From an uncultured Prevotella sp. (GTDB taxonomy: Bacteria; Bacteroidota; Bacteroidia; Bacteroidales; Bacteroidaceae): a stretch of DNA of 64,000 nucleotides. The notes beneath the pieces are model-generated. The model searched no databases. It had not been told where the DNA came from and was given only the letters and a program-made list of their open reading frames with translations. This document shows positions 17,667 through 27,273 of this stretch, piece after piece. Both the position numbers and the translations under genes were made by a program. The stretch covers positions 1-64,000 of the forward strand of contig CALUGP010000009.1 in NCBI GenBank assembly GCA_944320195.1. Reading direction: 5' to 3'. Positions within the stretch are counted from its first letter, which is position 1; the number at the start of each line of letters is the position of its first letter.

Positions 17667-17966
17667 GGTTCATCCGCAGTTTAGGTATATTGGCATTTGT
17701 GGTAATAGGGCCTCGAAGAGGTCCAATTATGCTTAACCGCATGTGTAGCGAAGCGGAACTTGCGGTAGGTATGCAGCCAATAATATCGTCCTCGAAGAGG
17801 GCGAATGTCATCCTGCTGTTCGCCCCCTTCGGGGACGGTTTTGTTCGTTTTGACTTGCCGCAAGTTCCGTTCCCTTCGGTCACTCCACATGCTGTTAAGC
17901 ATAGTTCGCCCCCTTCGGGGACGGGATTGACACCTATACGTTATACACCAAAACTGCGGATGAACC
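17667..17966. repeat. Inverted-repeat pair (nest 2)
   Basis: GGTTCATCCGCAGTTTAGG at 17667 and its inverse ending at 17966 (CCAAAACTGCGGATGAACC). It encloses a further inverted repeat at 17710-17925. Confidence 0.75.
17710..17925. repeat. Inverted repeat with CTTAAC-GCATGTG and GGAACTTGCGG blocks
   Basis: Left arm ATGCTTAACCGCATGTG...CGGAACTTGCGG (17727-17766) pairs with the right arm (about 17861-17906). Short 'TTCGCCCCCTTCGGGGACGG' hairpins flank the right part. The arms have diverged, so the element looks old. Confidence 0.65.
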
Positions 17967-18000
17967 ATATAAGTTCTATTAATAACACCATCCAACCTTA

Positions 18001-18135
18001 ATCCAAGTGGTCGGTAACTGTCATTCCGCGCTCCGACGCGGAATCCAGTAAATACCGCATATGCTGTTTGATGTATAGGATGTTCTCTGGATTCCGCGTC
18101 GGAGCGCGGAATGACAGTTACCGACAGCCTGGATT
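18001..18135. repeat. Large palindromic repeat, type D copy 2
   Basis: Same plan as 17225-17354: GGTCGGTAACTGTCATTCCGC...GGAATCCAG, about 45-base centre, inverse arm. The ATTCCGC...GCGGAAT stem also appears inside the element at 36322-36554. Confidence 0.8.
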
Positions 18136-18280
18136 ATAGCAGGATGTATTTGTAAATGAAATAATGTGTCACATTTAATAGGGCCATATGTCCATCCAAA
18201 AGGTTTGCGGATGAACCGGCCGCAGCCGATGGTGTTTGTATGATTCGCAGCGAGGCGCGGACGTCTTCGGCTCTTCGGTC

Positions 18281-19012
18281 TTACTGCAGGTTGAAGTAGT
18301 CTTCAAGTTCCTTGGCGGCGTTGTCGCCGGCGCCTGGCAGGTCCTTGATGATGCGGCCGCCCTCGAGCAGGGCTATGCGCGTGGACATGCCGACGGTGTG
18401 GGCGAGGTTGTGGCTGCTTATCAGGATGGTGGCTCCGGTCTGCCGGTGGTAGTCGGCGAGCAGCTGCTTCAGGTGGTGCTGGCTGGAGGGGTCGATGAAG
18501 TTGAAGGGCTCGTCGAGGACAAGCAGGCTGGGGCGGTTGAGCATGGCGGCTATGATGCCGGTCTTCTGCCGGTTGCCGGCGGAGAGGTTGCGTATGAGCT
18601 TGCGCTGGCCCAGTATCTCGCCGTTCATGAAGTTTGCGAAGCCGGCCAGGCGCTCGTCGGTTTCTTGCTCCGTGAGACCGTTCACCTTGCCCGTGAAGTG
18701 GAAGTATTCCTCGGGTGTGAGGAAGTCTATGAGGAAGCCGTCGTCGATGTATGCTCCGGTGGCGGCCTTCCAGTCTTCGCTCTGCGATGGGTCGGCTTCG
18801 GCCTGTGTGCCGTCGGCGGCTGTCCATTGCATGGCGATGTGTCCGCCATCGGCCTTGATGAGGTCGAGCATCAGGCGGAACAGGGTAGTCTTGCCGGCGC
18901 CGTTGTTACCAACGAGGCCGAGTATGTCGCCGCTGTTTATGGTGAAGCCGGGGATGTCTACGGCCATCTTGTCGCCGAACGTCTTGACTAAATCGGATAT
19001 CTGTATGTGCAT
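18281..19012 (-). CDS. ABC transporter ATP-binding protein
   Basis: 243 residues with Walker A GLVGNNGAGKTT, Q-loop region ATGAYIDDGF, signature NLSAGNRQK, Walker B LLVLDEPFNFIDP and H-loop LISSHNL. The signature and short length fit the exporter-type subfamily that pairs with separate ABC-2 permeases. No permease gene lies next to it: downstream are repeats, upstream is secA. The ATG at 19012 is preferred over a TTG three codons earlier. The substrate cannot be told. Confidence 0.88.
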   Translation of the reverse strand: MHIQISDLVKTFGDKMAVDIPGFTINSGDILGLVGNNGAGKTTLFRLMLDLIKADGGHIAMQWTAADGTQAEADPSQSEDWKAATGAYIDDGFLIDFLTPEEYFHFTGKVNGLTEQETDERLAGFANFMNGEILGQRKLIRNLSAGNRQKTGIIAAMLNRPSLLVLDEPFNFIDPSSQHHLKQLLADYHRQTGATILISSHNLAHTVGMSTRIALLEGGRIIKDLPGAGDNAAKELEDYFNLQ

Positions 19013-19046
19013 GGTTGTCAATATGTTAAAGTGTGGATATAAAATA

Positions 19047-19158
19047 AAGAATTAAGAGTTAAGAATTAAGAATTAAGAGTTAAGAAATATACTTTTGTCG
19101 AAATAATAATCAAAGCATGTTTTCTTAACTCTTAACTCTTAATTCTTAACTCTTAATC
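19047..19158. repeat. Inverted arrays of a 7-8 bp AT-rich repeat
   Basis: Tandem units AAGAATTAAGAGTTAAG (19047-19088) are mirrored by CTTAACTCTTAATTCTTAAC (about 19121-19158), with a 33-base spacer. It fills the space between secA and the ABC gene and can fold into a long AT hairpin. It may act as a terminator or be a slippage-prone repeat. Confidence 0.7.
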
Positions 19159-19161
19159 AGG

Positions 19162-22100
19162 TTACACGAGTCCCCGGCCGTGGCAGTTCTTGAACTTCTT
19201 GCCGCTGCCGCAGGGACAGGGGTCGTTGCGGCCGGGCAGCTTCTCCTTGCGTATGGGCTGGCGGCGCGCCTCGGTGTTCTGGCGCGTGTCTTGGCTTGCG
19301 GCGGCGCGCTGTGCCGGGTCTGTGAGGTCGTCTTTCTGCTCGGTGTATCGCTGGCTGCGCTGCTCAGGCGCGGCCTCGCGCACTTCCTCGCGCTGTATCT
19401 CGGGTATCTGCGCCCTCATGAGCGTGCCCACGATGCGGTTGTTCATCTGGTTCACCATGTCGTCGAAGAGCTTTACGCTCTCGAGCTTGAAGATCACCAA
19501 TGGGTCTTTCTGCTCGTATGACGCGTTCTGCACGCTGTGCTTCAACTCGTCGAGGGCGCGCAGGTTCTCCTTCCAGCAGTCGTCGATGACGTGGAGCAGG
19601 ATGGTCTTCTCGAACTGCTTCACCACGCTCTTGCACTCTGTGTCGTAGGCTTCCTTCAGGTTGCACGGTATGTTGTAGATGCGCTTGCCGTCGGTCAGCG
19701 GCACCATGATGCGCTCGTAGCGGTCGCCCTGGTTCTCGAACACTTCCTTGATGACGGGCCAGCCTACGGCCTGTATGCGGTCGGTCTTGCGCTTGAAGTC
19801 GGCCATGGCTGTCTGGAAAGCTTTTTCAGCGAGATTGTCGTGGTTCTCGTTTGTGAACTCCTCGAGGGTGAATGGGCATTCCATGGCGAGCACCTTGAGG
19901 AACTCGTCCTTGCAGCCTTCGTAGTCGTTCTTGTCGATTATCTCTACCACGCGGTCCCAGATGATGTTGGTTATGTCCATGCCGATGCGTTCGCCCATGA
20001 GCGCGTGGCGGCGCTTCTCGTAGACCACGGTGCGCTGCTTGTTCATCACGTCGTCATATTCGAGCAGGCGCTTTCGTATGCCGAAGTTGTTTTCCTCGAC
20101 CTTCTTCTGGGCGCGCTCTATGTTCTTTGTGATGAGCGAACTCTCTATGCGCTCGCCGTCCTTGAAGCCAAGGCGGTCCATCACACGTGCTATGCGCTCG
20201 CTGGCGAAGAGGCGCATCAGCTTGTCTTCAAGGCTTACGTAGAAGACGGAGCTTCCGGGGTCGCCCTGTCGGCCGGCGCGTCCGCGCAGCTGGCGGTCAA
20301 CGCGGCGGCTCTCGTGGCGCTCAGTGCCTATGATGGCAAGTCCGCCGGCGGCCTTCACCTCGGGCGAGAGCTTGATGTCGGTACCGCGGCCGGCCATGTT
20401 GGTGGCTATGGTGACGGCTCCGAGCATGCGCTCCTCGGTGTGCGTGGTGCCGTCAGGATCGGTGATGGTGACCGTGCCCAGCGTGCTCTGGCCGGCCTCG
20501 GCCACGATGTTGGCCTCCTTCTGGTGCAGCTTGGCGTTGAGCACGTTGTGGGGTATGTGGCGCATCTGGAGCATCTTGCTGAGCAGTTCTGATATCTCGA
20601 CAGACGTTGTGCCGACGAGGCACGGGCGTCCCGAATTGCGCATTTCCACGATTTCGTCAATCACCGCGTTGTATTTCTCTCGCGCCGTCTTGTACACGCG
20701 GTCGTCCATGTCGTTGCGTATGACGGGCTTGTTCGTCGGGATTTCCACCACGTCGAGCTTGTAGATGTCCCAGAACTCGCCGGCCTCGGTGATGGCCGTA
20801 CCGGTCATGCCGGCCAGCTTGTGGTACATGCGGAAGTAGTTTTGCAGGGTGATGGTGGCGAATGTCTGCGTGGCCTCCTTCACCTTGACGTGCTCCTTGG
20901 CCTCGATTGCCTGGTGCAGGCCGTCGCTCCACTGGCGGCCCTCCATGATGCGGCCGGTCTGTTCGTCGACAATCTTCACCTCGCCGTCCATCACGACGTA
21001 CTCGTCGTCCTTGTTGAACATGGTGTAGGCTTTGAGCAACTGCTGCAGTGTGTGCACTCGTTCACTCTGCACGGCGTAGTGGTTGAGCAGGCTGTCCTTC
21101 TTGTCAAGGCGCTGCTGGTCGTCAAGATCCTTTTCGTTCTCGAGGGCCGACAGCTGCGTCGTTATGTCGGGGAGGACGAACAGATCCTTGTCGTTCACCT
21201 GCCCGGCGAGCCAGTCTGTGCCTTTGTCTGTGAGGTCGACCGAGTTCAGTTTTTCGTCAACCACGAAATACAGCGGCTCCACGGCCTCGGGCATCTTGCG
21301 GTTGTTGTTCTCCATGTAGTACTCTTCCGTTTTGAGCATGCCTGCCTTGATGCCTTCCTCGGAAAGGTATTTGATGAGCGGCTTGTTCTTGGGAAGCGCC
21401 TTGTGGGAGCGGTACAGGCTCAGGAATCCTTCTTCCTGCAGTTTCTGGTCGTTCTTCTCGCGGCCTTCGGATATTTTCTGCTTGGCGTCGGCAAGGTATT
21501 GCGTGGCCAGCTTGCGCTGGACGTCAACGAGGCGTTCCACAAGCGGCTGGTACTCCTCGAACATCTGGTCGTCGCCGTTGGGCACCGGGCCTGATATGAT
21601 GAGAGGCGTGCGCGCGTCGTCGATGAGCACAGAGTCGACCTCGTCGACGATTGCGTAGTTGTGCTTGCGCTGCACCAGGTCGGCCGGCGATACTGCCATG
21701 TTGTCGCGCAGATAGTCGAAGCCGAACTCGTTGTTCGTTCCGAACGTGATGTCTGCCTGGTAAGCCTTGCGCCTTTCAGGGGTGTTGGGGCGGTGCTTGT
21801 CTATGCAGTCAACGGAGAGGCCGTTGAACTCGTACAGCGGTCCCATCCACTCTGAGTCGCGTTTTGCCAGATAGTCGTTCACCGTTACAACGTGCACGCC
21901 GTTGCCGGTAAGGGCGTTGAGGAAGACGGGTAGGGTGGCCACGAGCGTCTTACCCTCGCCGGTGGCCATCTCGGCTATCTTGCCTTGATGGAGCACGACT
22001 CCGCCAAACAGCTGCACGTCATAGTGCACCATGTCCCATTTCATGTCGTTGCCGCCGGCCATCCAGTGGTTGCTGTATATGGCTTTGTCGCCGTCGATGC

Positions 22101-22536
22101 GCACAAAGTCCTTTGTCGTAGCGAGCTCGCGGTCGAAGTCGTTGACCGTAACTACAATCTCGTCGTTCTCGGCGAAGCGGCGCGCCGTGTCTTTCATTAT
22201 GCTGAAAGCCACCGGCAGCACTTCGTTGAGCGATTTCTCATATATGTCCAAGACCTCTTTCTCGAGTTTGTCTATCTGGTTGAAGATAACCTCTCGTTCG
22301 TCTATCGGGGTGTCTTCAATTTTCGCCCTCAGCTCTTCTATCTGTTTCTTTTGCTCGGCGGCAGAGTCCTGCACGTATCGTTGTATCTCCTTTGTTTTGG
22401 CGCGCAGTGCATCGTTGTCAAGCGCCTTGATTTCGGGGTATGCAGCCTTTATCTTCTCAACCACAGGCTGTATGAGCTTCATGTCTCTTGTGGATTTGTC
22501 ACCGAACAGCGACTTTAAAAAAGTATTTAAACCCAT
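19162..22536 (-). CDS. secA: Preprotein translocase ATPase SecA
   Basis: Motor of the Sec export pathway, 1124 residues, the long form usual in Bacteroidota. Visible are [17 protein letters not shown] (Walker A), the [16 protein letters not shown] motor motif, [10 protein letters not shown], the second nucleotide domain ([21 protein letters not shown]) and the C-terminal zinc-binding tail [14 protein letters not shown] for SecB/lipid contact. The extra length is in an insert around residues 330-480 rich in charged residues. It stands 108 bases downstream of the alkaline-phosphatase-fold gene on the same strand. Confidence 0.98.
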   Translation of the reverse strand: MGLNTFLKSLFGDKSTRDMKLIQPVVEKIKAAYPEIKALDNDALRAKTKEIQRYVQDSAAEQKKQIEELRAKIEDTPIDEREVIFNQIDKLEKEVLDIYEKSLNEVLPVAFSIMKDTARRFAENDEIVVTVNDFDRELATTKDFVRIDGDKAIYSNHWMAGGNDMKWDMVHYDVQLFGGVVLHQGKIAEMATGEGKTLVATLPVFLNALTGNGVHVVTVNDYLAKRDSEWMGPLYEFNGLSVDCIDKHRPNTPERRKAYQADITFGTNNEFGFDYLRDNMAVSPADLVQRKHNYAIVDEVDSVLIDDARTPLIISGPVPNGDDQMFEEYQPLVERLVDVQRKLATQYLADAKQKISEGREKNDQKLQEEGFLSLYRSHKALPKNKPLIKYLSEEGIKAGMLKTEEYYMENNNRKMPEAVEPLYFVVDEKLNSVDLTDKGTDWLAGQVNDKDLFVLPDITTQLSALENEKDLDDQQRLDKKDSLLNHYAVQSERVHTLQQLLKAYTMFNKDDEYVVMDGEVKIVDEQTGRIMEGRQWSDGLHQAIEAKEHVKVKEATQTFATITLQNYFRMYHKLAGMTGTAITEAGEFWDIYKLDVVEIPTNKPVIRNDMDDRVYKTAREKYNAVIDEIVEMRNSGRPCLVGTTSVEISELLSKMLQMRHIPHNVLNAKLHQKEANIVAEAGQSTLGTVTITDPDGTTHTEERMLGAVTIATNMAGRGTDIKLSPEVKAAGGLAIIGTERHESRRVDRQLRGRAGRQGDPGSSVFYVSLEDKLMRLFASERIARVMDRLGFKDGERIESSLITKNIERAQKKVEENNFGIRKRLLEYDDVMNKQRTVVYEKRRHALMGERIGMDITNIIWDRVVEIIDKNDYEGCKDEFLKVLAMECPFTLEEFTNENHDNLAEKAFQTAMADFKRKTDRIQAVGWPVIKEVFENQGDRYERIMVPLTDGKRIYNIPCNLKEAYDTECKSVVKQFEKTILLHVIDDCWKENLRALDELKHSVQNASYEQKDPLVIFKLESVKLFDDMVNQMNNRIVGTLMRAQIPEIQREEVREAAPEQRSQRYTEQKDDLTDPAQRAAASQDTRQNTEARRQPIRKEKLPGRNDPCPCGSGKKFKNCHGRGLV

Positions 22537-22644
22537 TTTATGATAATGTTTCTTTATTTATTAATGAATGTCACGTGCAATGTTTCTTGCGGTCGCATAG
22601 TGTCTTGCACGCTGTTTTTACGGTCTCTTGCGTCTTTTTTGTCT

Positions 22645-24084
22645 TTAATATAGCGGTGTTGCAGAGCAAGCGTTGGGTGCCCTTATGCGTATTGATTTCG
22701 CGATTGTCGGCGCAATCCTGTCTATGGTGATTGGTGTGGTAATCTCTTTTGCCGTAATCCCGGTGCCATAAAATATGAGAGGGAATGGCATTGTGCTTTC
22801 TTTTGAAGTGTATTGTTGGAATTTTTCCTCGTTCAGCAGCTTCCATCCGGGTGATACTTCCACGACGAGGTCGCCGCAGTTGTTGGGGTAAAACCAGTTG
22901 CGCAGGCGTGAGCTGTTGCTGTCGCCGGACAGGAGCAGGTTCTTGCTTGTGAACACGTTGCTTACGCCGGACAATTGCATGAGGAAGGTCTGTGAGCGGC
23001 TCAGCAGTTCGCTTGTGTTTATCTTTTTTTGCTCAATCTGCTTAATGTTAAGGTATATCTGGTTGTAGAAGCAGCTTTCCACGTATTTGTCTTGTCCGTA
23101 TATTGCTCCGAGGTACATGTTGAGCAGGTTGGCGGTGCGGTTTACGTAGAATGTTCCGCTTGGTATCCGGTATTTGGAATAGTCTATGTCAATTTCATTG
23201 CAGTAGCCGGTGCTGGTCACTACAAACAGGACATTGTTCTTGCCTACTTTGTTCTCGATTTGGCTTATGAGTTTTTCCAGTTCCCTGTCCAGTTGGATGT
23301 ATTTGTATTGCAGGAGCTGTTTGTCAAGCTTGTCGTTGTCAATCGGCACCTCGGCGTCATAGACCACCGACAACATGTCGGGCACATTGTCTGCTCCCAT
23401 GCCGGTGGACGCGACGCATTGCAGGGCTATGTTCGTTATATTTGTGTTGACGTTGTCCGCCGTCAGGGTGTTGGTGTAGGCCAGGTTGTATCCCTCAAGC
23501 CATTGCGGCGCTTTCTTGAAGTAATACTTTGAAGAGCACCAGCATTTGCTGTCCTCGTTGAACCATACCGCGCCGTCTGCGGCGTGGCCGCCGCCTATCA
23601 CGGCGGCGTCGCGGTCAATGGCAATACTGTATACTATGGCATCGCCGTCTGTCGCTATTTTCAGCTCGTCGTTGACGGTTGTCGTGGCGATGTTTTTCGG
23701 CGATGTGCGCTCTTTTGTGAATATGCCTTCATAGTCGTTGTCGTCAACGCATTTCACCTGTACCAATGAGTTCTTGTCGAGCCATTTGAAGCCCGTTATG
23801 CCGTTGTATGACGGTGATGTGCCAGTGGCAATCGACGCTATCGAGGATGCCCGGTCGACCGGCGCGAAGGTGTATTGCGCGTTGTCGTACACCGCGCCTT
23901 CCTTCAGCAGCTTCCTGAAGCCGCCAGTGCCGTATGAGGGCATGAACGCTTCGAGGTAGTCTGAGTGCAACTGGTCTATCGTGATGCTGACCACGAGCCT
24001 CGGGACGGGCCTTGACACTTGCGCTCCGGCCACGCCGACGGTTACGACTGCCAGCAATGTGGCTGTTATGTATTTGTTGATCAT
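22645..24084 (-). CDS. Alkaline-phosphatase-superfamily protein, active site degenerate
   Basis: 479 residues with an N-terminal signal peptide (ATLLAVVTVGVAGAQ), so periplasmic. The fold start is clear: RLVVSITIDQLHSDYLEAF, then the segment that in PafA-type enzymes carries nucleophile and GHA (here FAPVDRASSIASIATGTSP). The later metal-binding 'S-D-H-G' segment is replaced by VVTSTGYCNE, and the final His motif is not evident. So metal binding is probably lost or altered. The start codon overlaps the stop of the DUF4105 gene (ATGA), which points to translational coupling and a shared envelope role. Function unknown. Confidence 0.72.
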   Translation of the reverse strand: MINKYITATLLAVVTVGVAGAQVSRPVPRLVVSITIDQLHSDYLEAFMPSYGTGGFRKLLKEGAVYDNAQYTFAPVDRASSIASIATGTSPSYNGITGFKWLDKNSLVQVKCVDDNDYEGIFTKERTSPKNIATTTVNDELKIATDGDAIVYSIAIDRDAAVIGGGHAADGAVWFNEDSKCWCSSKYYFKKAPQWLEGYNLAYTNTLTADNVNTNITNIALQCVASTGMGADNVPDMLSVVYDAEVPIDNDKLDKQLLQYKYIQLDRELEKLISQIENKVGKNNVLFVVTSTGYCNEIDIDYSKYRIPSGTFYVNRTANLLNMYLGAIYGQDKYVESCFYNQIYLNIKQIEQKKINTSELLSRSQTFLMQLSGVSNVFTSKNLLLSGDSNSSRLRNWFYPNNCGDLVVEVSPGWKLLNEEKFQQYTSKESTMPFPLIFYGTGITAKEITTPITIDRIAPTIAKSIRIRAPNACSATPLY

Positions 24085-25316
24085 TGCTTCTTGCGTAAGT
24101 ATTTATTTTGGTAAACGCTGTTCCACACACACCTTGCCAGCAAAGATGATGCCAAGATGTACATGCCCTCGGCATATTGCTGGAAAAATCCGCATAAGAA
24201 GAACAGCACAAGCACTCCCGCGGCCCATGGCCAGAAGCGCGACGGCTGTTTTTTCATGGCGCGCCTTGACACTTTGCAGGCGAAAAACAGCGGCAGGGGG
24301 TTGAACAGCAGTATCTGCAGGTTGGTGTTGGTGGCCGGCAGCTCCGAGAAAAACATCATGAAGATGACCAACCCCACGCAGCCGTCGAATACCATGAGGA
24401 ATGTGTCCAAACCCCAATATTTTCTCTTTGCAGCCATCTCGAACAGGGTGAAGGCGGCCACGGCGGCGAATATAATCCATGCGCATGTGCTTGGACGCAG
24501 GGGAAAGCCTGCGTCTGGCGCGTTTGCCGGGAGGTCGACTATGCATGAGGTGTGTTTCACAAGCGGCCTCTTCGAGCCGTCTTCGCTTATTATCGTGGCT
24601 TTGTCAAAGTCGTCCTTTAGGAAGAACGGCAGGAACTGGCGCTGGCTCAAGGTTGTATGCATGTCGGCTTTTACGCCTAGAAGCATGTCTTTGCCGAAGC
24701 GCGCCCACGGCGAGTCTTCATTGAAAGAATGAATAAGCTCGCGGTATGACGGGTAAGTCTGCCTGTCGCCCGGGAAGGTGGTGCGGCCGTCTATGTTGCC
24801 AATCAGGATGTCCCTTGCGCGTGTTGTGCAGTTGTCATAGAAATAGTTGTAACGGTATGTCCTGTTCTGGGGCAGGTAGTTCGTCTCAATGGCCTCCTTG
24901 ATGGCTGCTTTTTCGCCCGGATTGAGGTTCAGTTCCTGCTCGTATACGGAGCGGCCTTCTTCGGCGTATTCCATGCAGAAAAAGTCGAACGGCACTATGC
25001 CCATCTCATAATCGGTCTTCCCGAATATGAACCTGATGATGAAGAATGGCTTGTTGAACGAGAATACGCCGTAATTTACGGCTACGTCTATGCCTTTATT
25101 ATAATCGGTGTACCTTATGGCCGTGTGCCCGTACAGGCTGTAGACCTCGTCGCCCGGAGCACACGTAAGCAGGCTTATCTTTATGGAATCGCCTGCGCCG
25201 GTGGGCATTGAGGGACGGGTTGATGCGTGTATCTCGCTGCAAGTCAGCGAGATAAGGGCGAGGATTGCCGCCGTAAGGGTATTTATTACACGTTTCACGG
25301 TGCAAAAATACTTCAT
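24081..25316 (-). CDS. DUF4105 membrane protein
   Basis: 411 residues. A lipoprotein/secretion-like N-terminus (RVINTLTAAILALISLTCSE) precedes the DUF4105 region (LLTCAPGDEVYSLYGHTAIRY, NYFYDNCTTRARDI), which carries conserved His, Asn-Cys-Thr-Thr and Arg residues. Four or so membrane helices fill the C-terminal third (about 265-400). The DUF4105 Cys/His pattern recalls papain-like NlpC-type enzymes. ATG 25316 is chosen; an ATG 9 bases upstream and a GTG 24 bases downstream (at 25292, just after a TATTTTTGC box at 25300-25308) are alternatives. It overlaps the next gene by 4 bases. Confidence 0.8.
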   Translation of the reverse strand: MKYFCTVKRVINTLTAAILALISLTCSEIHASTRPSMPTGAGDSIKISLLTCAPGDEVYSLYGHTAIRYTDYNKGIDVAVNYGVFSFNKPFFIIRFIFGKTDYEMGIVPFDFFCMEYAEEGRSVYEQELNLNPGEKAAIKEAIETNYLPQNRTYRYNYFYDNCTTRARDILIGNIDGRTTFPGDRQTYPSYRELIHSFNEDSPWARFGKDMLLGVKADMHTTLSQRQFLPFFLKDDFDKATIISEDGSKRPLVKHTSCIVDLPANAPDAGFPLRPSTCAWIIFAAVAAFTLFEMAAKRKYWGLDTFLMVFDGCVGLVIFMMFFSELPATNTNLQILLFNPLPLFFACKVSRRAMKKQPSRFWPWAAGVLVLFFLCGFFQQYAEGMYILASSLLARCVWNSVYQNKYLRKKQ

Positions 25317-25416
25317 ATTTCTCATTTTGCGCACGATTATTCCAAAATTTTTCAATAAATCTGTATAAGGAATATACCTCTTTGAAATCAAGAGAGTTAG
25401 AAAAATTACCCCGTTT

Positions 25417-25442
25417 TCGGGTAATGAGTTGGCAACCGTCCT
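25417..25442. repeat. Left copy of an imperfect 26-bp direct repeat (attL candidate)
   Basis: TCGGGTAATGA is identical to 31354-31364, and 22 of 26 bases match through AACCGT. It lies just outside the accessory operon and upstream of the DUF4105 gene. It is a candidate left junction of the island whose integrase is at 30014-31243. Confidence 0.4.
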
Positions 25443-25592
25443 AAATGCGGTGGTCTGCATCGCTTTGCTTGTTCGGGTAACTCTTACAGATGCAAAAATA
25501 CAAAAATAAAACACATCAGAATGAATTCTTGGCACAAAATTCGTTTTTGTCGATAAATATCTGTTTCTTTGTACAGTAAAATCCATTTGTCT

Positions 25593-26102
25593 ATGGAACA
25601 AGAGATTATAGAAACTTATACTTTCAATCCTGAAGATTATCATGACGGGCGTAGAAAGTCCGATAGCATGACATTCCGCGATGTAGTGAAAGAATTTGAA
25701 CGAGATTTCCATCAGCGGCATAGTCGCGAATACGCTTTGAACCTGTATGCCAATTCAGCCACTATGCACTTGCTTGAAAAGTCGTGCAATGCGGCATCGT
25801 TTTTGAGCTATGGCATGGACTTGACACAAGGGAATGCTTTCGATGCAGAACAAGACCCTTACATCAACCATGCCATCGAGGGTCATAGCCGGCATATCTT
25901 TGTCTATGGCATCGATTCTGCTTATATGGAAACATCGGATGGACACATTGCCATTGACGAAGAAAAAGGCATTTACCCATTGACTTTATTAATAGATAAT
26001 TCGATGCGCAATGGAATAATACGACTTGCCATGCCGACATCGGACGATGAAGGCGAAGAAGAACATGTAGTGATTGACTCACCCAAATTTGAATATGCAT
26101 AA
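25593..26102 (+). CDS. Unknown protein, first gene of accessory operon
   Basis: 169 residues, acidic, no signal peptide or membrane helix. I do not recognise a family. Predicted alpha/beta with conserved-looking stretches (FNPEDYHDGRRKSDS, MTFRDVVKEFERDF) and an acidic tail (SDDEGEEEHVV). The ATG at 25593 is chosen over an upstream frame start because no sequence support exists before it. Its stop overlaps the next start (TAATG), implying coupled translation with the nuclease-like gene and thus a joint function. Confidence 0.7.
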   Translation: MEQEIIETYTFNPEDYHDGRRKSDSMTFRDVVKEFERDFHQRHSREYALNLYANSATMHLLEKSCNAASFLSYGMDLTQGNAFDAEQDPYINHAIEGHSRHIFVYGIDSAYMETSDGHIAIDEEKGIYPLTLLIDNSMRNGIIRLAMPTSDDEGEEEHVVIDSPKFEYA

Positions 26103-27273
26103 TGGAACAGCAAAAGGAACGGAAGTGGCATTTGGTGCGTAATAATAATGGAGAATGGATTTGTAGCGAACAGGTTGTGTATCTTGATGATTTCTCTGCA
26201 ATGATATATGCCTTACGGGCTAAAAATATGGCTTGTCTCTGTCGCCTCAGACCGATTATGCAGGTGAAAAATGGTACTACAAACATGAAGTTGAAGCCGT
26301 AACAGTCGCAATGGAGGCTGATCAGCAAGAGACAAAGCTGCGGAAATTGAAAATAACTCCGATAAAGCGGGAATTCAGCGAAAATGAAATAAATGATATA
26401 GTCATGAACATGTTCAAACCTAACACAAGCGGCAGTTTTGATACCCTGAACGAAGAATTCCGCCTATGGCGAGAATTAGAGAATAACTCTCCCCAATGGT
26501 GGAAGAACATCTTGGCAGATGAAGAACTTTATGTGGAAATCCGTAAGGACAATTATGCCAACGTATATTATTACGGAGGTAATGTTGCTTTGGTGCGATG
26601 GACTGGCGGGAAAATTACAGCAGAGACGCATCGGAAGTATTTGGGGGAATCCGATGAAACTGATATGTATCAAGATTGCACAGATATGCTTCAAAGCAAA
26701 GAGGGCTTAGAGTTCATAAAGGAAAGAATCCGTGAAGTATATCACAAGCTTCCTCAAAGAAAAGAGGCAGACGAACATAACAAAGTATATATATCCAACG
26801 AGAAATGGATTCAAGGAGAACTAAAATTGCGTTTCCCCAAACGCTATGTCGATTCTGAATTCGCCTATCGGATAAGCGATACAGAACTCATCCGTTTTGA
26901 CTTGGTTGAATTAAGAAGGAAAGAATTGGTGTTTATTGAGTTGAAACTGATAACCGATCCCCGTTTGAGAAGCAAGAACAAGGAGCCTGAAATCATTGAA
27001 CAGATGACAAAATACAGTGATTTTATCCGTGGACATGCAGAAACGCTGAAGAATTATTATACCAAGTTATTGCGGATAAAAAAACGGATAGGCCTATGGG
27101 ATGGTGAAAGCGAAATAGAATATATCGCTTTAAAGCCTATATTGTTGATAGTAAATACTTACAAAGGCGAGCTTTCCAAAGGAAGGAAAGAACGCAAAAA
27201 TGCCATAGAGGGGCTGAATGAAAATACATTGTTTGAAACCGTTATCGTAGATTATCCGGACTTATGCAAATAA
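26102..27273 (+). pseudogene. PD-(D/E)XK-like nuclease gene split by a one-base frameshift
   Basis: Two frames form one protein. The first (26102-26302 as it stands) reads WHLVRNNNGEWICSEQVVYLDDFSAM.. in two short strands up to ALRAKN. From about 26225 the sense continues in another frame (YGLSLSPQTDYAGEKWYY) to 27273. One A missing from the AAAAA run near 26222-26226 explains it. The combined product is about 390 residues. The C-terminal part has FDLVELRRKELVFIELKL, the D...E-x-K layout of restriction-like nucleases. If the downstream part is translated alone, ATG 26311 or TTG 26236 are possible starts. It overlaps the beta-CASP gene by 10 bases. Confidence 0.7.

Larger units (their letters stand above)
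17632..18217. repeat. Outer inverted-repeat pair enclosing nest 2
   Basis: GGTTCATCCGCAAACCTTTT (17632-17651, continuing TGGAT) is mirrored at 18194-18217. Between the arms lie the pair 17667-17966, the inverted repeat 17710-17925 and the palindrome 18001-18135. No gene is inside. Confidence 0.75.

Noticed and set aside
17791..17925. Possible CRISPR-like spacing of TTCGCCCCCTTCGGGGACGG hairpins
   Set aside because: Only two or three copies, unequal spacing, no cas genes; explained by inverted repeats.
19537..20592. Long plus-strand open frame inside secA
   Set aside because: Antisense shadow; SecA motifs are on the minus strand.
26215..26235. Programmed -1 frameshift in the nuclease-like gene
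   Set aside because: The site reads GCT-AAA-AAT, without a good X-XXY-YYZ heptamer or a following stem; a one-base loss is simpler.
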